Source of the DNA: Lachnospiraceae bacterium UBA3845
Lineage (GTDB): Bacteria; Bacillota; Clostridia; Lachnospirales; Lachnospiraceae
DNA length: 8,532 nt
Direction of reading: 5' to 3'
Assembly (NCBI GenBank): GCA_002392705.1
Contig: DGHP01000136.1
Span: forward strand, 1-8,532
Shown: piece after piece, positions 1 through 6,459 of the stretch
Layout: every line of letters begins with the position of its first letter
Numbering within the stretch: the stretch's first letter is position 1
Program-made: the position numbers and the translations under genes
Notes under the pieces: generated by a model
What the model was told of the DNA's origin: nothing
The model's input: only the letters and a program-made list of their open reading frames with translations
Database searches by the model: none

Positions 1-844
1 CAGCAGGTCTGCGGCCCATCACCACCCGGTCCATGCCGGCCAGATCCCTGCAGACACGGACTTTGGAAAAGCCGCTCTTCTCCATCAGGCCCGCAACCGC
101 TCCGCCCTGGCTGCAGCCTGTCTCGAAGACAAGCCAGCCTTCACCTGCAAGATAATCCGCTCCTGCGGCGATGATTCTGCGGTAAAAGGCAAGGCCGTCC
201 TCTCCCCCGTCCAGCGCCATCCTCGGCTCGTAAAGCCGCACTTCCTCCATAAGGGAATCAATCTCCCCGCTCTCTATATAGGGCGGGTTTGAGACAATTA
301 TATCATACCTGTCCCCTGCGGGGACCGCATCAAAAAGATCTCCCTGAAAAAAAGAAATCCCGGTTCCGCTGTTCTTTGCATTCTGCCCGGCTGTCGCGAG
401 CGCTTCGGCGGAGAGATCGCAGGCATAAGCTTCTATCCCCGGACAGAGTTTTTTCAGGCTGATGATAATGCAGCCTGACCCGGTGCAGAGATCCAGGACC
501 CGCATCCCGGGCCTGAGCAGGCGCAGAGCCTCCTCCACCAGTGTTTCCGTATCCTGCCGCGGAATCAGCACGTTTCTGTTCACCAGAAAGTTAAGGCCGC
601 AGAATTCCTGGCTGCCTGTAATCTGCTGCAGAGGGATCCGCTTCTGTCTCAGTGCCAGGAGTTCTCTGTAGGGTTCAAGGAGCGCATCCTCTATATTGTC
701 CTCCCTGCAGGACAGATACCTGGCCCGGCTGAGCCGGCCGCCTGAAGCATATTCAAGAAGATAAAAGGCATCCAGATCCGCATCGGGAACGCCATGCTCT
801 TCCAGCTTCTTTACACCCTCTTCATATGCCTCCCTGTAGGTCAT
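1..844 (-). CDS. prmC: Peptide chain release factor N5-glutamine methyltransferase PrmC (3' end cut by window edge)
   Basis: PrmC transfers a methyl group from S-adenosylmethionine to the glutamine of the GGQ motif in release factors RF1 and RF2, which improves termination of translation; it acts in the cytoplasm. The 281 codons visible start at the ATG at 842-844, 8 nt after a GAGG ribosome site (853-856). The N-terminal helical domain covers about residues 1-70. The family signature around ITGSQEFCGL and IPRQDTE lies at about 75-100, SAM motif I (VLDLCTGSGC) at 116-125, and the catalytic NPPY at 186-189. The family is usually about 280-290 aa, so only a few codons should be missing beyond the left edge. 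It follows the DUF1385 gene on the same strand after 150 bp. By the usual clostridial order prfA should come next, outside the window. The NPPY and QEF signatures make HemK-type glutamine methylation more likely than DNA or rRNA methylation. Confidence 0.95.
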   Translation of the reverse strand, partial: MTYREAYEEGVKKLEEHGVPDADLDAFYLLEYASGGRLSRARYLSCREDNIEDALLEPYRELLALRQKRIPLQQITGSQEFCGLNFLVNRNVLIPRQDTETLVEEALRLLRPGMRVLDLCTGSGCIIISLKKLCPGIEAYACDLSAEALATAGQNAKNSGTGISFFQGDLFDAVPAGDRYDIIVSNPPYIESGEIDSLMEEVRLYEPRMALDGGEDGLAFYRRIIAAGADYLAGEGWLVFETGCSQGGAVAGLMEKSGFSKVRVCRDLAGMDRVVMGRRPA

Positions 845-994
845 ACCGGATTCCTCACACTGCCTTTCCGCCCGGTCAGGCTGCTGAAGCCGCCGGGCGC
901 CCGGACGCGCTTTTGCCCGGGCGGTATTAACTGCCAGTCAGAAATCTAAGGCTTCGCCCATCGTCCCTGTCCGGCCTGTAAGCGGATGATCCAT
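845..994 (-). other. Intergenic gap between the DUF1385 gene and prmC with a GC-rich inverted repeat
   Basis: This 150-bp gap holds no convincing gene. A perfect 7-bp stem (CGCCCGG at 898-904 with CCGGGCG at 917-923, 12-nt loop) sits in a very GC-rich stretch, and alternative pairings with CCGCC at 890-894 are possible. No T-run follows on the leftward strand, so it does not look like an intrinsic terminator. It could be an RNA-processing or pausing element, or nothing. No good promoter is apparent, so prmC is probably co-transcribed with the gene before it. Confidence 0.4.
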
Positions 995-2125
995 TCACAG
1001 CCCCAGTGTAAACACTTCTTCGCCGTGGGAAGGTTCATCCTCCGGCGTCAGCTCATAGTGGGCGCCGAAATTCTCATTCAGATACTTTTTCCAGTTGAAG
1101 ACCGCCTCGACGGATGCGATCCCGACTTCAATCTGGGAATCGTCCGGTTCACGGGTCGTCAGCCTCTGCAGGGCAAGCCCCGGTTTGCTGAGCAGGTTCA
1201 CAAAAACATTGTCGGAGCGCCCCGCCAGCCGGATGAATTCAAAGGAAACCCCCGCGATCACGGGAATCAGCAGCAGGCGGATCACAATCCTCAGGGCCAG
1301 ACTGTCTGTCCGGATGAAGAGGAAAAAGATCACGCTGACGATCATGACAAAGAGCAGGAAGCTGGTCCCGCATCTTTTATGCTGTCTGGAACTTTTCCGG
1401 ACGTTCTCCACATTCAGTTCCAGTCCGTGCTCTATGCAGTTGATGCACTTATGCTCCGCCCCGTGATACATGAAGGTCCTCTGAATATCCTTCATGCGCG
1501 AAATCAGGAGCATATAGCCGAAAAATACGGCCATCCTGAGCAGGCCTTCCGCGATCGAGATCAGAAGTTCTGAATCCGTAACCCTGCGCAGAATTCCGGA
1601 GAGGGCGAAGGGCAGCATCATGAAAAGGGCGATGGATACCACCAGGGAAAAGGCTACCGTCAGGCCGAGCAGAAGAGAGTTGTCTGAATCCTCGCTCTTG
1701 CCGCTCTCGGAGACGGCGCGCTCTCTCAGCTTCCGCCGCTCTTCTTCGGCGCCTGCTTCCGTTTTCTCAAGAAGCTTTGCCGCTTCCTCTTCCTTCCCCT
1801 GCTTTCTGAGCTTCGCGGCGTTCTTTTCCGCCTTTTTCTTCTCTTCCTTCAGCCGCTCCTCGAGTTCCTGCTCCGACTCCTCTGCAAAAAGGTCCGCGGA
1901 GAACATAAGGCTCTTCATGCCCAGATAGAGGGAATCCACAAAACTCACCATCCCGCGGATGACAGGAATCCCGGCGATCTTTTTATTCCGGATCACTCCG
2001 TTATAGACCCCCGTTTTCACGGTAATCCGTTTGTCCGCGGTCCTCACGGCTACCGCATAGCGTCCGCCGTTGCGCATCATGACGCCTTCCATGACCGCCT
2101 GGCCGCCTATATTTGAATACTTCAT
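995..2125 (-). CDS. DUF1385 family (YqhQ-like) membrane protein with charged coiled-coil insertion
   Basis: This 376-aa protein is recognised as DUF1385 by its N-terminus (IGGQAVMEGVMMR, residues 6-18), the IPVIRGM segment (53-59) and the YHGAEHKCINC block (220-230). The family is annotated as a predicted metal-dependent membrane protein, and its biochemical role is unknown to me. H221, E224, H225, C227, C230, H249 and C252 are plausible metal ligands. About four membrane segments fall at 151-172, 186-208, 254-272 and 276-295. Residues 80-141 are almost entirely E, K, R, A and L and should form a charged helix or coiled coil on one side of the membrane. The ATG at 2123-2125 follows a GGAG with 6-nt spacing. 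A strong terminator lies 26 nt upstream, so expression must rely on read-through from rpmE or on a promoter inside it. The neighbours rpmE and prmC suggest a housekeeping role. Confidence 0.9.
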   Translation of the reverse strand: MKYSNIGGQAVMEGVMMRNGGRYAVAVRTADKRITVKTGVYNGVIRNKKIAGIPVIRGMVSFVDSLYLGMKSLMFSADLFAEESEQELEERLKEEKKKAEKNAAKLRKQGKEEEAAKLLEKTEAGAEEERRKLRERAVSESGKSEDSDNSLLLGLTVAFSLVVSIALFMMLPFALSGILRRVTDSELLISIAEGLLRMAVFFGYMLLISRMKDIQRTFMYHGAEHKCINCIEHGLELNVENVRKSSRQHKRCGTSFLLFVMIVSVIFFLFIRTDSLALRIVIRLLLIPVIAGVSFEFIRLAGRSDNVFVNLLSKPGLALQRLTTREPDDSQIEVGIASVEAVFNWKKYLNENFGAHYELTPEDEPSHGEEVFTLGL

Positions 2126-2151
2126 AACAATCTCCGCTCCGGCAGAATCCG

Positions 2152-2179
2152 AAAAAAGGTTGAGGTTTTCACCTCAACC
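2152..2179 (-). terminator. Intrinsic terminator after rpmE
   Basis: On the leftward strand a perfect 9-bp stem (GGTTGAGGT / ACCTCAACC) with a GAAA tetraloop is followed at once by six T residues (2157-2152). It lies 21 nt after the rpmE stop and 26 nt before the DUF1385 start, so it should end most rpmE transcripts and reduce expression of the genes beyond it. Confidence 0.92.
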
Positions 2180-2200
2180 CTTATTGTTTCAAACCTGTAA

Positions 2201-2407
2201 TTACTTGTTCGAGAAACCATACTTTCTGTTGAACTTATCGATACGGCCGCGTGCCTGTGTCGCCTTCTGCTGTCCGGTATAGAATGAATGGCACTTGGAG
2301 CAGATCTCAACATGGATCTCCGGCTTTGTGGAACCGGTCACGAAAGTATTCCCGCAGTTGCAGGTAACAGTTGCCTGAAAATATTTCGGATGAATCTTCT
2401 CTCTCAT
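2201..2407 (-). CDS. rpmE: 50S ribosomal protein L31, zinc-binding type
   Basis: Bacterial L31 is a small protein of the large ribosomal subunit that contributes to the bridge with the small subunit. The 68-aa product begins [10 protein letters not shown] and has the family's conserved central [11 protein letters not shown] and [11 protein letters not shown] segments. Its length is normal. Four cysteines, C16, C18, C36 and C39, form the zinc ribbon, so this is the C+ form and not the zinc-independent paralogue made under zinc starvation. The ATG at 2405-2407 follows an AGAGGAG ribosome site with 7-nt spacing. It has its own strong promoter (2580-2608), a leader of about 165 nt and a terminator (2152-2179), which makes it largely a single-gene transcript between rho and the DUF1385 gene. 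Confidence 0.97.
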   Translation of the reverse strand: MREKIHPKYFQATVTCNCGNTFVTGSTKPEIHVEICSKCHSFYTGQQKATQARGRIDKFNRKYGFSNK

Positions 2408-2573
2408 CTTTCTTCTCCTCTTTCTTTTTCTGTGAACTGCCTGCGCCCCTGTCCCAATACAGTGCGCCTTTTCCCGGCCTCCGGGCTATCCCTGCAAGTC
2501 CATGCAGTTTGCCGTCCTCCGAACCCCATCGTCCTCAATGGCGCTGCGGCTTTCCTCCGCCCTCGGAAACAGC
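2408..2573 (-). promoter_or_regulatory. Structured 5' leader of rpmE, candidate ribosomal-protein leader
   Basis: About 165 nt separate the predicted transcription start from the rpmE start codon, and no convincing ORF fills them. Reading leftward there are four hairpins in a row: CATTG/CGATG with an AGGA loop (2527-2540, one wobble pair), CTGCA/TGCAG with a TGGACT loop (2492-2507), CCCGG/CCGGG with an AGG loop (2473-2485), and a two-part stem GCGC + CTGT / ACAG + GCGC (2443-2467). Structured leaders that mediate autoregulation are known for L31 genes in several phyla, Firmicutes included. I cannot confirm from sequence alone that this one matches a described class. Confidence 0.5.
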
Positions 2574-2579
2574 TTCGTA

Positions 2580-2608
2580 ATTATAGCATGGTCAATCTTT
2601 GAATTCAA
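2580..2608 (-). promoter_or_regulatory. Sigma-A type promoter of rpmE
   Basis: On the leftward strand TTGAAT (2603-2608) and a perfect TATAAT (2580-2585) are separated by exactly 17 nt. This is the best promoter match in the window. Transcription would start near 2573 and run into rpmE. Confidence 0.85.
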
Positions 2609-2633
2609 CCACTTTTTTCTTTTGCTTTCACGG

Positions 2634-2712
2634 TATATAAGCCGCTTTTTCCTTTCGCCTTCACGGAGTTTTTACAGCGCTCCGCACAAAGCCGCGGTCC
2701 GCAGCTTATATA
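2634..2712 (-). repeat. Inverted repeat spanning the rho stop codon
   Basis: The arms 2634-2645 and 2701-2712 can form a 12-bp stem in the leftward transcript (nine perfect pairs, then one G-U and two more pairs) enclosing 55 nt. The rho stop codon (2706-2708) lies within one arm. No T-run follows, so it is not a standard terminator. It may protect the rho mRNA 3' end or simply be chance in an AT-rich spot. Confidence 0.4.
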
Positions 2713-4691
2713 ATCCTGCTCCCCTTCACTCTGGCCACCAGTTCCGCATTGTTCCTGGTGTGGGCAAAAAGATCCAGGATCCGCTCCACCGCTTCCTCGC
2801 CCTTCATTCCGTTCAGGGCTCTTCTCATGGAAAGGGCAGCTTCTGCTTCCGCCGGATCCAGCAGCAGATCGTCCCTGCGCGTGCCGGACTTGACGATGTC
2901 GATCGCCGGGAATACTCTGCGCTCCGACAGCTTCCGGTCGAGAATCAGTTCCATGTTGCCGGTTCCCTTGAATTCCTCGTAGACCACGTCATCCATCTTG
3001 GAGCCCGTGTCCACCAGGGCTGTCGCGAGAATCGTCAGGCTGCCTCCCTCCCGCATATTGCGGGCCGCTCCGAAGAAACGCTTCGGGGGATGAAGAGCCG
3101 CCGGATCAAGGCCGCCGGAGAGGGTTCTGCCGGACGGCGGAACAATCAGGTTGTAAGCCCTGGCCAGACGGGTGATGGAATCCAGCAGGATCGTAACGTC
3201 CGTGCAGTGTTCCACGAGGCGCTTCGCCCTCTCGATCCCCATCTCGGCCACTCTTCTGTGATGCTCCGGCGTCTCATCAAAGGTGGAATCCAGAACCTCC
3301 ACATTATCGCCGACAATCGCCTCACGGATATCCGTGACTTCCTCGGGACGCTCGTCGATCAGCATGATAATCAGGTGCATCTCCGGATTGTTCCGGAGAA
3401 TCGAGCGCGCGATATCCTTCAGCAGGGTCGTTTTTCCGGCCTTCGGAGGCGAAACGATCATTCCGCGCTGTCCTTTCCCGATCGGGGAGAGCAGATCCAC
3501 GATCCGCATCGCCAGTTCCCTCCCCGTCCGCTCCATGCGCAGACGCTCATTCGGGAAGACAGGCGTCATGTCTTCAAAATTATATCGCTTTGCCGCTTCT
3601 GAAGGACTCATGCCGTTGATGGTCCGTACAAAGAGAAGCGCGCTGAATTTTTCCTGCTGTGTGTGTACCCTGGTATTCCCGCCGACCAGGTCTCCGGTCT
3701 TGAGATTGAAACGGCGGATCTGGGACGGGGAGACGTATACGTCATCATCGCCGGGCAGATAATTGTTGCTCCGGATAAAACCGTAACCATCCGCCATGAC
3801 TTCCAGGACACCTTCCGCCATATTGCCTGAATCCAGCTGCCGAAGGTCCATGGGCGGACGGTCGCTCTCGCTCAGGAACATGGCGCTGCCTTCGTCCGTC
3901 TGGCTCCGCAGGCTTCTCTCCTCCTGCGGCATGTCCTGGCGGGTCTGGACCGGGCGCTGCAGATCCTGACTGCTCTGGACAGGACGCTGCATCTCCTGCC
4001 GGGCCTGAACCGGGCGCTGCAGATCCTGGCTGCTCTGAACCGGGCGCTGCATCTCCTGCCGGTTCTGGACAGGACGCTGCATCTCCTGCCGGGCCTGGAC
4101 CGGGCGCTGCATCTCCTGCCGGTTCTGGGCCGGACGCTGCATTTCCTGCCGGCTCTGGACCGGACGCTGCCTGAAGCTTCTTGTCCCGTTTTCAGCAGCC
4201 CTGCGTGTCCCCGCGTTCCGCCTCTCCTCGGCGGATCCGCCTGATGCATAACGGCTGCCGCGCTGTTCCGGGCTGCTGACGGCCGCTTCTTCTCTGCCTG
4301 CGCGCTGAGAAAGGCCTGCCATGCTGCCCGGCTCCGCAGGTTCAGCATCTGCGCGCCGGGAATCATTTCCCTCAGCCCCTGATTCTATACCTTCTGCAGC
4401 TCTGCCGTGCGGAACTTTTTCCGCTCCTCCTGCATCTTCATTCTCCGCGCCGGCACTGCGGATGACAGCTTCCGCCGCTGTTCTATCCGCGGAAGGAGCG
4501 GGGGAAGCCGGCGCAAAGGCAGTTCCTGTCCCTCCCTGCTGCTCCCGGGAAGCTTCCTTCTGTCTGTCATAGTCCACCAGAGCGTCCACGACCTGGCTCT
4601 TGCGCATGCCGGACAGCCCGCGGATTCCTCTCTTTTTAGCCATATCCTTCAGAAGGGCTGCGGAAAGAAGTTCATAATTATCTCTGTTCAT
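2706..4691 (-). CDS. rho: Transcription termination factor Rho with long repeat-bearing N-terminal insertion
   Basis: Rho is a hexameric RNA-dependent ATPase that binds nascent RNA and dislodges RNA polymerase. All core parts are visible in the 661 aa. The Rho_N helical domain is at about 4-40, and the cold-shock-like RNA-binding domain at about 291-360 ([19 protein letters not shown]). Walker [10 protein letters not shown] lies at 414-422, LIDERPEEV with the likely catalytic E447 at 444-452, and Walker B ILLDS at 501-505. The Q-loop region is at about 526-550, and the R-loop and arginine-finger region [12 protein letters not shown] at 576-587. Between Rho_N and the RNA-binding domain sits an insertion of about 245 residues that is rich in A, E, R, Q and S and holds eight decamer repeats (175-254). 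E. coli Rho is about 420 aa, so the insertion explains the extra length; clostridial and actinobacterial Rho proteins often carry such insertions. The ATG at 4689-4691 has only a weak ribosome site (AGG about 4 nt upstream). Confidence 0.97.
   Translation of the reverse strand: MNRDNYELLSAALLKDMAKKRGIRGLSGMRKSQVVDALVDYDRQKEASREQQGGTGTAFAPASPAPSADRTAAEAVIRSAGAENEDAGGAEKVPHGRAAEGIESGAEGNDSRRADAEPAEPGSMAGLSQRAGREEAAVSSPEQRGSRYASGGSAEERRNAGTRRAAENGTRSFRQRPVQSRQEMQRPAQNRQEMQRPVQARQEMQRPVQNRQEMQRPVQSSQDLQRPVQARQEMQRPVQSSQDLQRPVQTRQDMPQEERSLRSQTDEGSAMFLSESDRPPMDLRQLDSGNMAEGVLEVMADGYGFIRSNNYLPGDDDVYVSPSQIRRFNLKTGDLVGGNTRVHTQQEKFSALLFVRTINGMSPSEAAKRYNFEDMTPVFPNERLRMERTGRELAMRIVDLLSPIGKGQRGMIVSPPKAGKTTLLKDIARSILRNNPEMHLIIMLIDERPEEVTDIREAIVGDNVEVLDSTFDETPEHHRRVAEMGIERAKRLVEHCTDVTILLDSITRLARAYNLIVPPSGRTLSGGLDPAALHPPKRFFGAARNMREGGSLTILATALVDTGSKMDDVVYEEFKGTGNMELILDRKLSERRVFPAIDIVKSGTRRDDLLLDPAEAEAALSMRRALNGMKGEEAVERILDLFAHTRNNAELVARVKGSRII
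3930..4169 (-). repeat. Eight tandem 30-bp repeats inside rho (Q/R-rich decamers)
   Basis: Eight consecutive 30-bp units encode decamers of the form QRPVQxRQEM (residues 175-254 of Rho). Units 1-4 and 6 follow the main type, units 5 and 7 are both [10 protein letters not shown], and unit 8 ends RQDM. At DNA level the units form a mosaic: the variant aggacgctg end is shared by units 4 and 7, and aaccgggcgctg by units 5 and 6. This suggests slippage or unequal exchange between units. Every change is a multiple of three, so the frame is preserved. Confidence 0.95.
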
Positions 4692-5016
4692 ATAACCTGC
4701 TTTCTATAAATAAAAATACATAAATCCACTGAAACCGGACGCCATACAAAGATCTTCCGGTTTTACTTCTGCAAAAACAAGGGGAAAGGATCGTTCGGAA
4801 CCTCCGGAAGAATCTTCCTCGGAAGTCCGGCTGTAGAACGGATGTTCCGGAAATACTCCCCGCAGCGGGGAGATTCAGACGGACCTGCCATGCCGGCAGG
4901 ATACCTGTTCGATTATCGTCTCAGGCCGCTCCCGCAGCCTTTGCCGCCGGGTCCTGAAACTGTTCAGACTTTTTCTTTCTATCCAGGGCCCCACAGATCA
5001 GGCCGTGAATAACGAC
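4692..5016 (-). promoter_or_regulatory. Long structured 5' leader of rho
   Basis: About 325 nt lie between the predicted rho transcription start and its start codon, with no well-supported gene. Clear hairpins are CCTGCC/GGCAGG (4884-4900, 5-nt loop), CTCCCCGC/GCGGGGAG (4856-4872) and AAACCGGA/TCCGGTTT (4732-4739 with 4756-4763, 16-nt loop). The last is followed by a T-rich but interrupted stretch (4702-4720). CCGGA/TCCGG motifs recur near 4735, 4757, 4804, 4827 and 4846, so several alternative pairings are possible. Long leaders used for Rho autoregulation are established in E. coli; a similar role here is inference. Confidence 0.5.
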
Positions 5017-5022
5017 TTTTTT

Positions 5023-5052
5023 ACTATACCATAACCGGACGCAGAATCGCAA
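5023..5052 (-). promoter_or_regulatory. Candidate rho promoter
   Basis: On the leftward strand TTGCGA (5047-5052) and TATAGT (5023-5028) are separated by 18 nt, matching the sigma-A consensus at 4/6 and 5/6 positions. It is the best candidate for rho and lies back to back with the promoter region of the divergent CorC-type gene. Confidence 0.6.
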
Positions 5053-5058
5053 CTCTGT

Positions 5059-5087
5059 TTGCATTTTCTTTTATTCTATTGTATTCT
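5059..5087 (+). promoter_or_regulatory. Weak candidate promoter of the CorC/HlyC-type gene
   Basis: TTGCAT (5059-5064) and TATTCT (5082-5087) are spaced by 17 nt, matching the consensus at only 3/6 and 4/6 positions in an AT-rich stretch. If used, transcription starts near 5095, upstream of the ribosome site at 5113-5119. That fits a coding start at 5131 and excludes the upstream in-frame TTG at 5059. Confidence 0.4.
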
Positions 5088-5112
5088 AGCTGAAATGATT
5101 ATTCCTGTACAG

Positions 5113-5119
5113 AAAGGAG
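5113..5119 (+). promoter_or_regulatory. Ribosome binding site that fixes a TTG start at 5131
   Basis: AAAGGAG lies 11 nt before the TTG at 5131-5133. The in-frame candidates further upstream (TTG 5059, ATG 5095) have no purine-rich site before them. Starting at 5131 gives a protein beginning MSSDQIIQGLILL, which runs straight into the first membrane segment as expected for this family. Confidence 0.65.
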
Positions 5120-5130
5120 CTGGTGCTGCT

Positions 5131-6402
5131 TTGTCATCTGACCAAATCATCCAGGGACTGATCCTGCTGATCCTGATCGTCCTGTCCGGTTTTTTCTCGT
5201 CCGCCGAGACGGCGCTCACTACCGTAAACCGGATCCGCATAAAAAATCTCGCAGATGACGGAAACCAGAGAGCCGCCAGAGTGCTTCAGATACTTGATTC
5301 CTCCGAAAAGATGCTCAGCTGCATCCTGATCGGCAACAATCTCGTCAACATTTCCGCCTCCTCGCTGGCTACTTCCCTTGCCATCTCCCTGTTCGGGCGC
5401 AGATCCATCGGATTGATGACCGGTGCCCTGACCCTGATCGTGCTGATCTTCGGGGAGATCACGCCGAAAAATGCCGCAAACGCCAACTCGGAAAAGCTGT
5501 CCCTGCGCTACGGCGGAATCATCCATTTTCTGATGATCATCATGACGCCCCTGATCTGCCTGGTGAATCTTCTTGCCGGAGGCGTGATGAAGCTCTTTCA
5601 TATTCAGGTGGAAAGCGGGGACAGTCTGGTTACGGAGGATGAGATCCGGACACTGGTCGACGTCAGCCATGAAGACGGTGAGACGACCGGCGCGGAGCGG
5701 GAGATGATCAACAATGTCTATGATTTCGGAGACCAGACCGCCAGCGATATCATGGTTCCCCGCGCAGACATGGTTCTGGTGAGCACGGAGGATGACTACG
5801 ACACCGTCGCGTCCATCTACCGCTCCGAGCGCTTTACAAGACTTCCCGTCTATGAGAAGGACAGGGACCATATCGTGGGTGTCCTGAATCTCAAGGATTT
5901 CTGCTTCGTCGAGGACCGCAGCAGCTTCCGCCCGAAGGACCTCATGTACGCCCCCTACTATACCTTCGAGACCAAACCGCTTGCGGACCTCCTGGTCGAG
6001 ATGCGGGAGAATTCAGCCAGTCTCACCATCGTTCTTGATGAATACGGTTCCGCGGCCGGCATGCTGACCTTCGAGGATCTGATGGAAGAACTGGTCGGAG
6101 AAATCCGGGATGAGTACGATGAAAATGAAGAGGAATGGATCCGGAAGCTGTCGGAAAGGGAATACCTGATCGAGGGCGGCGTCAAGCTGGACGATATCAA
6201 TGACCGCATCGGGACATCCCTTCAGTCGGAGGAGTATGATTCCATCGGCGGATATGTGATCGAGCACCTGGACCACCTGCCCACCGCGCATGAGAAAGTG
6301 CAGACGGAAGAAGGCCTCATCCTGAGCGTCGAGAATATGAACCGGAAACGGATCGGCAGGGTCCGCCTCACGCTCCCGGAACAGAAGCCCCCGGAAGAAT
6401 AA
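5131..6402 (+). CDS. CNNM/CBS-pair/CorC-HlyC family membrane protein (UPF0053 type)
   Basis: The product is an integral membrane protein of the hemolysin C / CorC family. Members are linked to Mg2+ or Co2+ transport or efflux; the hemolysin name is historical and does not imply a toxin. Using the TTG start it is 423 aa. The CNNM (DUF21) membrane domain covers about 1-185, with membrane segments near 6-26, 61-87, 92-110 and 128-156 and the signature SSAETAL at 23-29. The paired CBS domains follow at about 206-326 (IMVPR at 207-211, LDEYG at 302-306), likely binding an adenine nucleotide. The C-terminal CorC/HlyC domain is at about 338-417. Length and domain order are normal for the family. An ATG-like alternative at 5095 would add 12 residues. 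It is transcribed alone, divergent from rho, and ends in a strong terminator. The transported ion cannot be read from the sequence. Confidence 0.93.
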   Translation: MSSDQIIQGLILLILIVLSGFFSSAETALTTVNRIRIKNLADDGNQRAARVLQILDSSEKMLSCILIGNNLVNISASSLATSLAISLFGRRSIGLMTGALTLIVLIFGEITPKNAANANSEKLSLRYGGIIHFLMIIMTPLICLVNLLAGGVMKLFHIQVESGDSLVTEDEIRTLVDVSHEDGETTGAEREMINNVYDFGDQTASDIMVPRADMVLVSTEDDYDTVASIYRSERFTRLPVYEKDRDHIVGVLNLKDFCFVEDRSSFRPKDLMYAPYYTFETKPLADLLVEMRENSASLTIVLDEYGSAAGMLTFEDLMEELVGEIRDEYDENEEEWIRKLSEREYLIEGGVKLDDINDRIGTSLQSEEYDSIGGYVIEHLDHLPTAHEKVQTEEGLILSVENMNRKRIGRVRLTLPEQKPPEE

Positions 6403-6420
6403 AAAATGCTTTATGCCATC

Positions 6421-6459
6421 AGGCAGAGGAACCTTTACAGGTCCTCTGCCTTCATTTTT
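6421..6459 (+). terminator. Strong intrinsic terminator after the CorC/HlyC-type gene
   Basis: AGGCAGAGGA(A)CC at 6421-6433 pairs with GGTCCTCTGCCT at 6440-6451: 12 bp with one bulged A and a 6-nt loop. It is followed by TCATTTTT with five T residues at 6455-6459. It lies 18 nt after the stop codon. The same stem may act weakly leftward, where T residues (6406-6401) follow after a 14-nt gap. The stop codon of the opposing amidohydrolase relic lies in the loop (6435-6437). Confidence 0.88.

Noticed and set aside
941..994. An 18-codon-long leftward mini-frame starting directly after the DUF1385 stop.
   Set aside because: It is very short, without its own ribosome site or any supporting pattern; start-stop juxtaposition can occur by chance.
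986..1573. A 195-codon rightward frame opposite the DUF1385 gene.
   Set aside because: It is antisense to a recognised gene, with no ribosome site and no recognisable domain.
2502..3602. A 366-codon rightward frame covering the rpmE leader and the 3' half of rho.
   Set aside because: It is antisense to rho and crosses the strong rpmE promoter; it is a by-product of GC-rich coding sequence on the other strand.
3930..4169. The regular 30-bp units could suggest a CRISPR array.
   Set aside because: There are no spacers; the units are contiguous, in frame and encode decamers within Rho.
3872..4366. A second long leftward frame overlapping the rho repeat region, rich in R, S and C.
   Set aside because: The 30-bp units are a multiple of three, so an alternative frame stays open by repetition. 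The rho frame is clearly the coding one.
4921..5064. A 47-codon leftward frame upstream of rho, with an alanine-rich end that looks like a protein C-terminus.
   Set aside because: Its ATG lies upstream of the predicted rho transcription start and the frame contains both promoter boxes; it has no ribosome site. It could be reconsidered if the real start site lies further upstream.
5134..5871. A 245-codon leftward frame opposite the CorC-type gene.
   Set aside because: It is antisense to a well-supported gene with recognisable CNNM and CBS domains and shows no family resemblance of its own.
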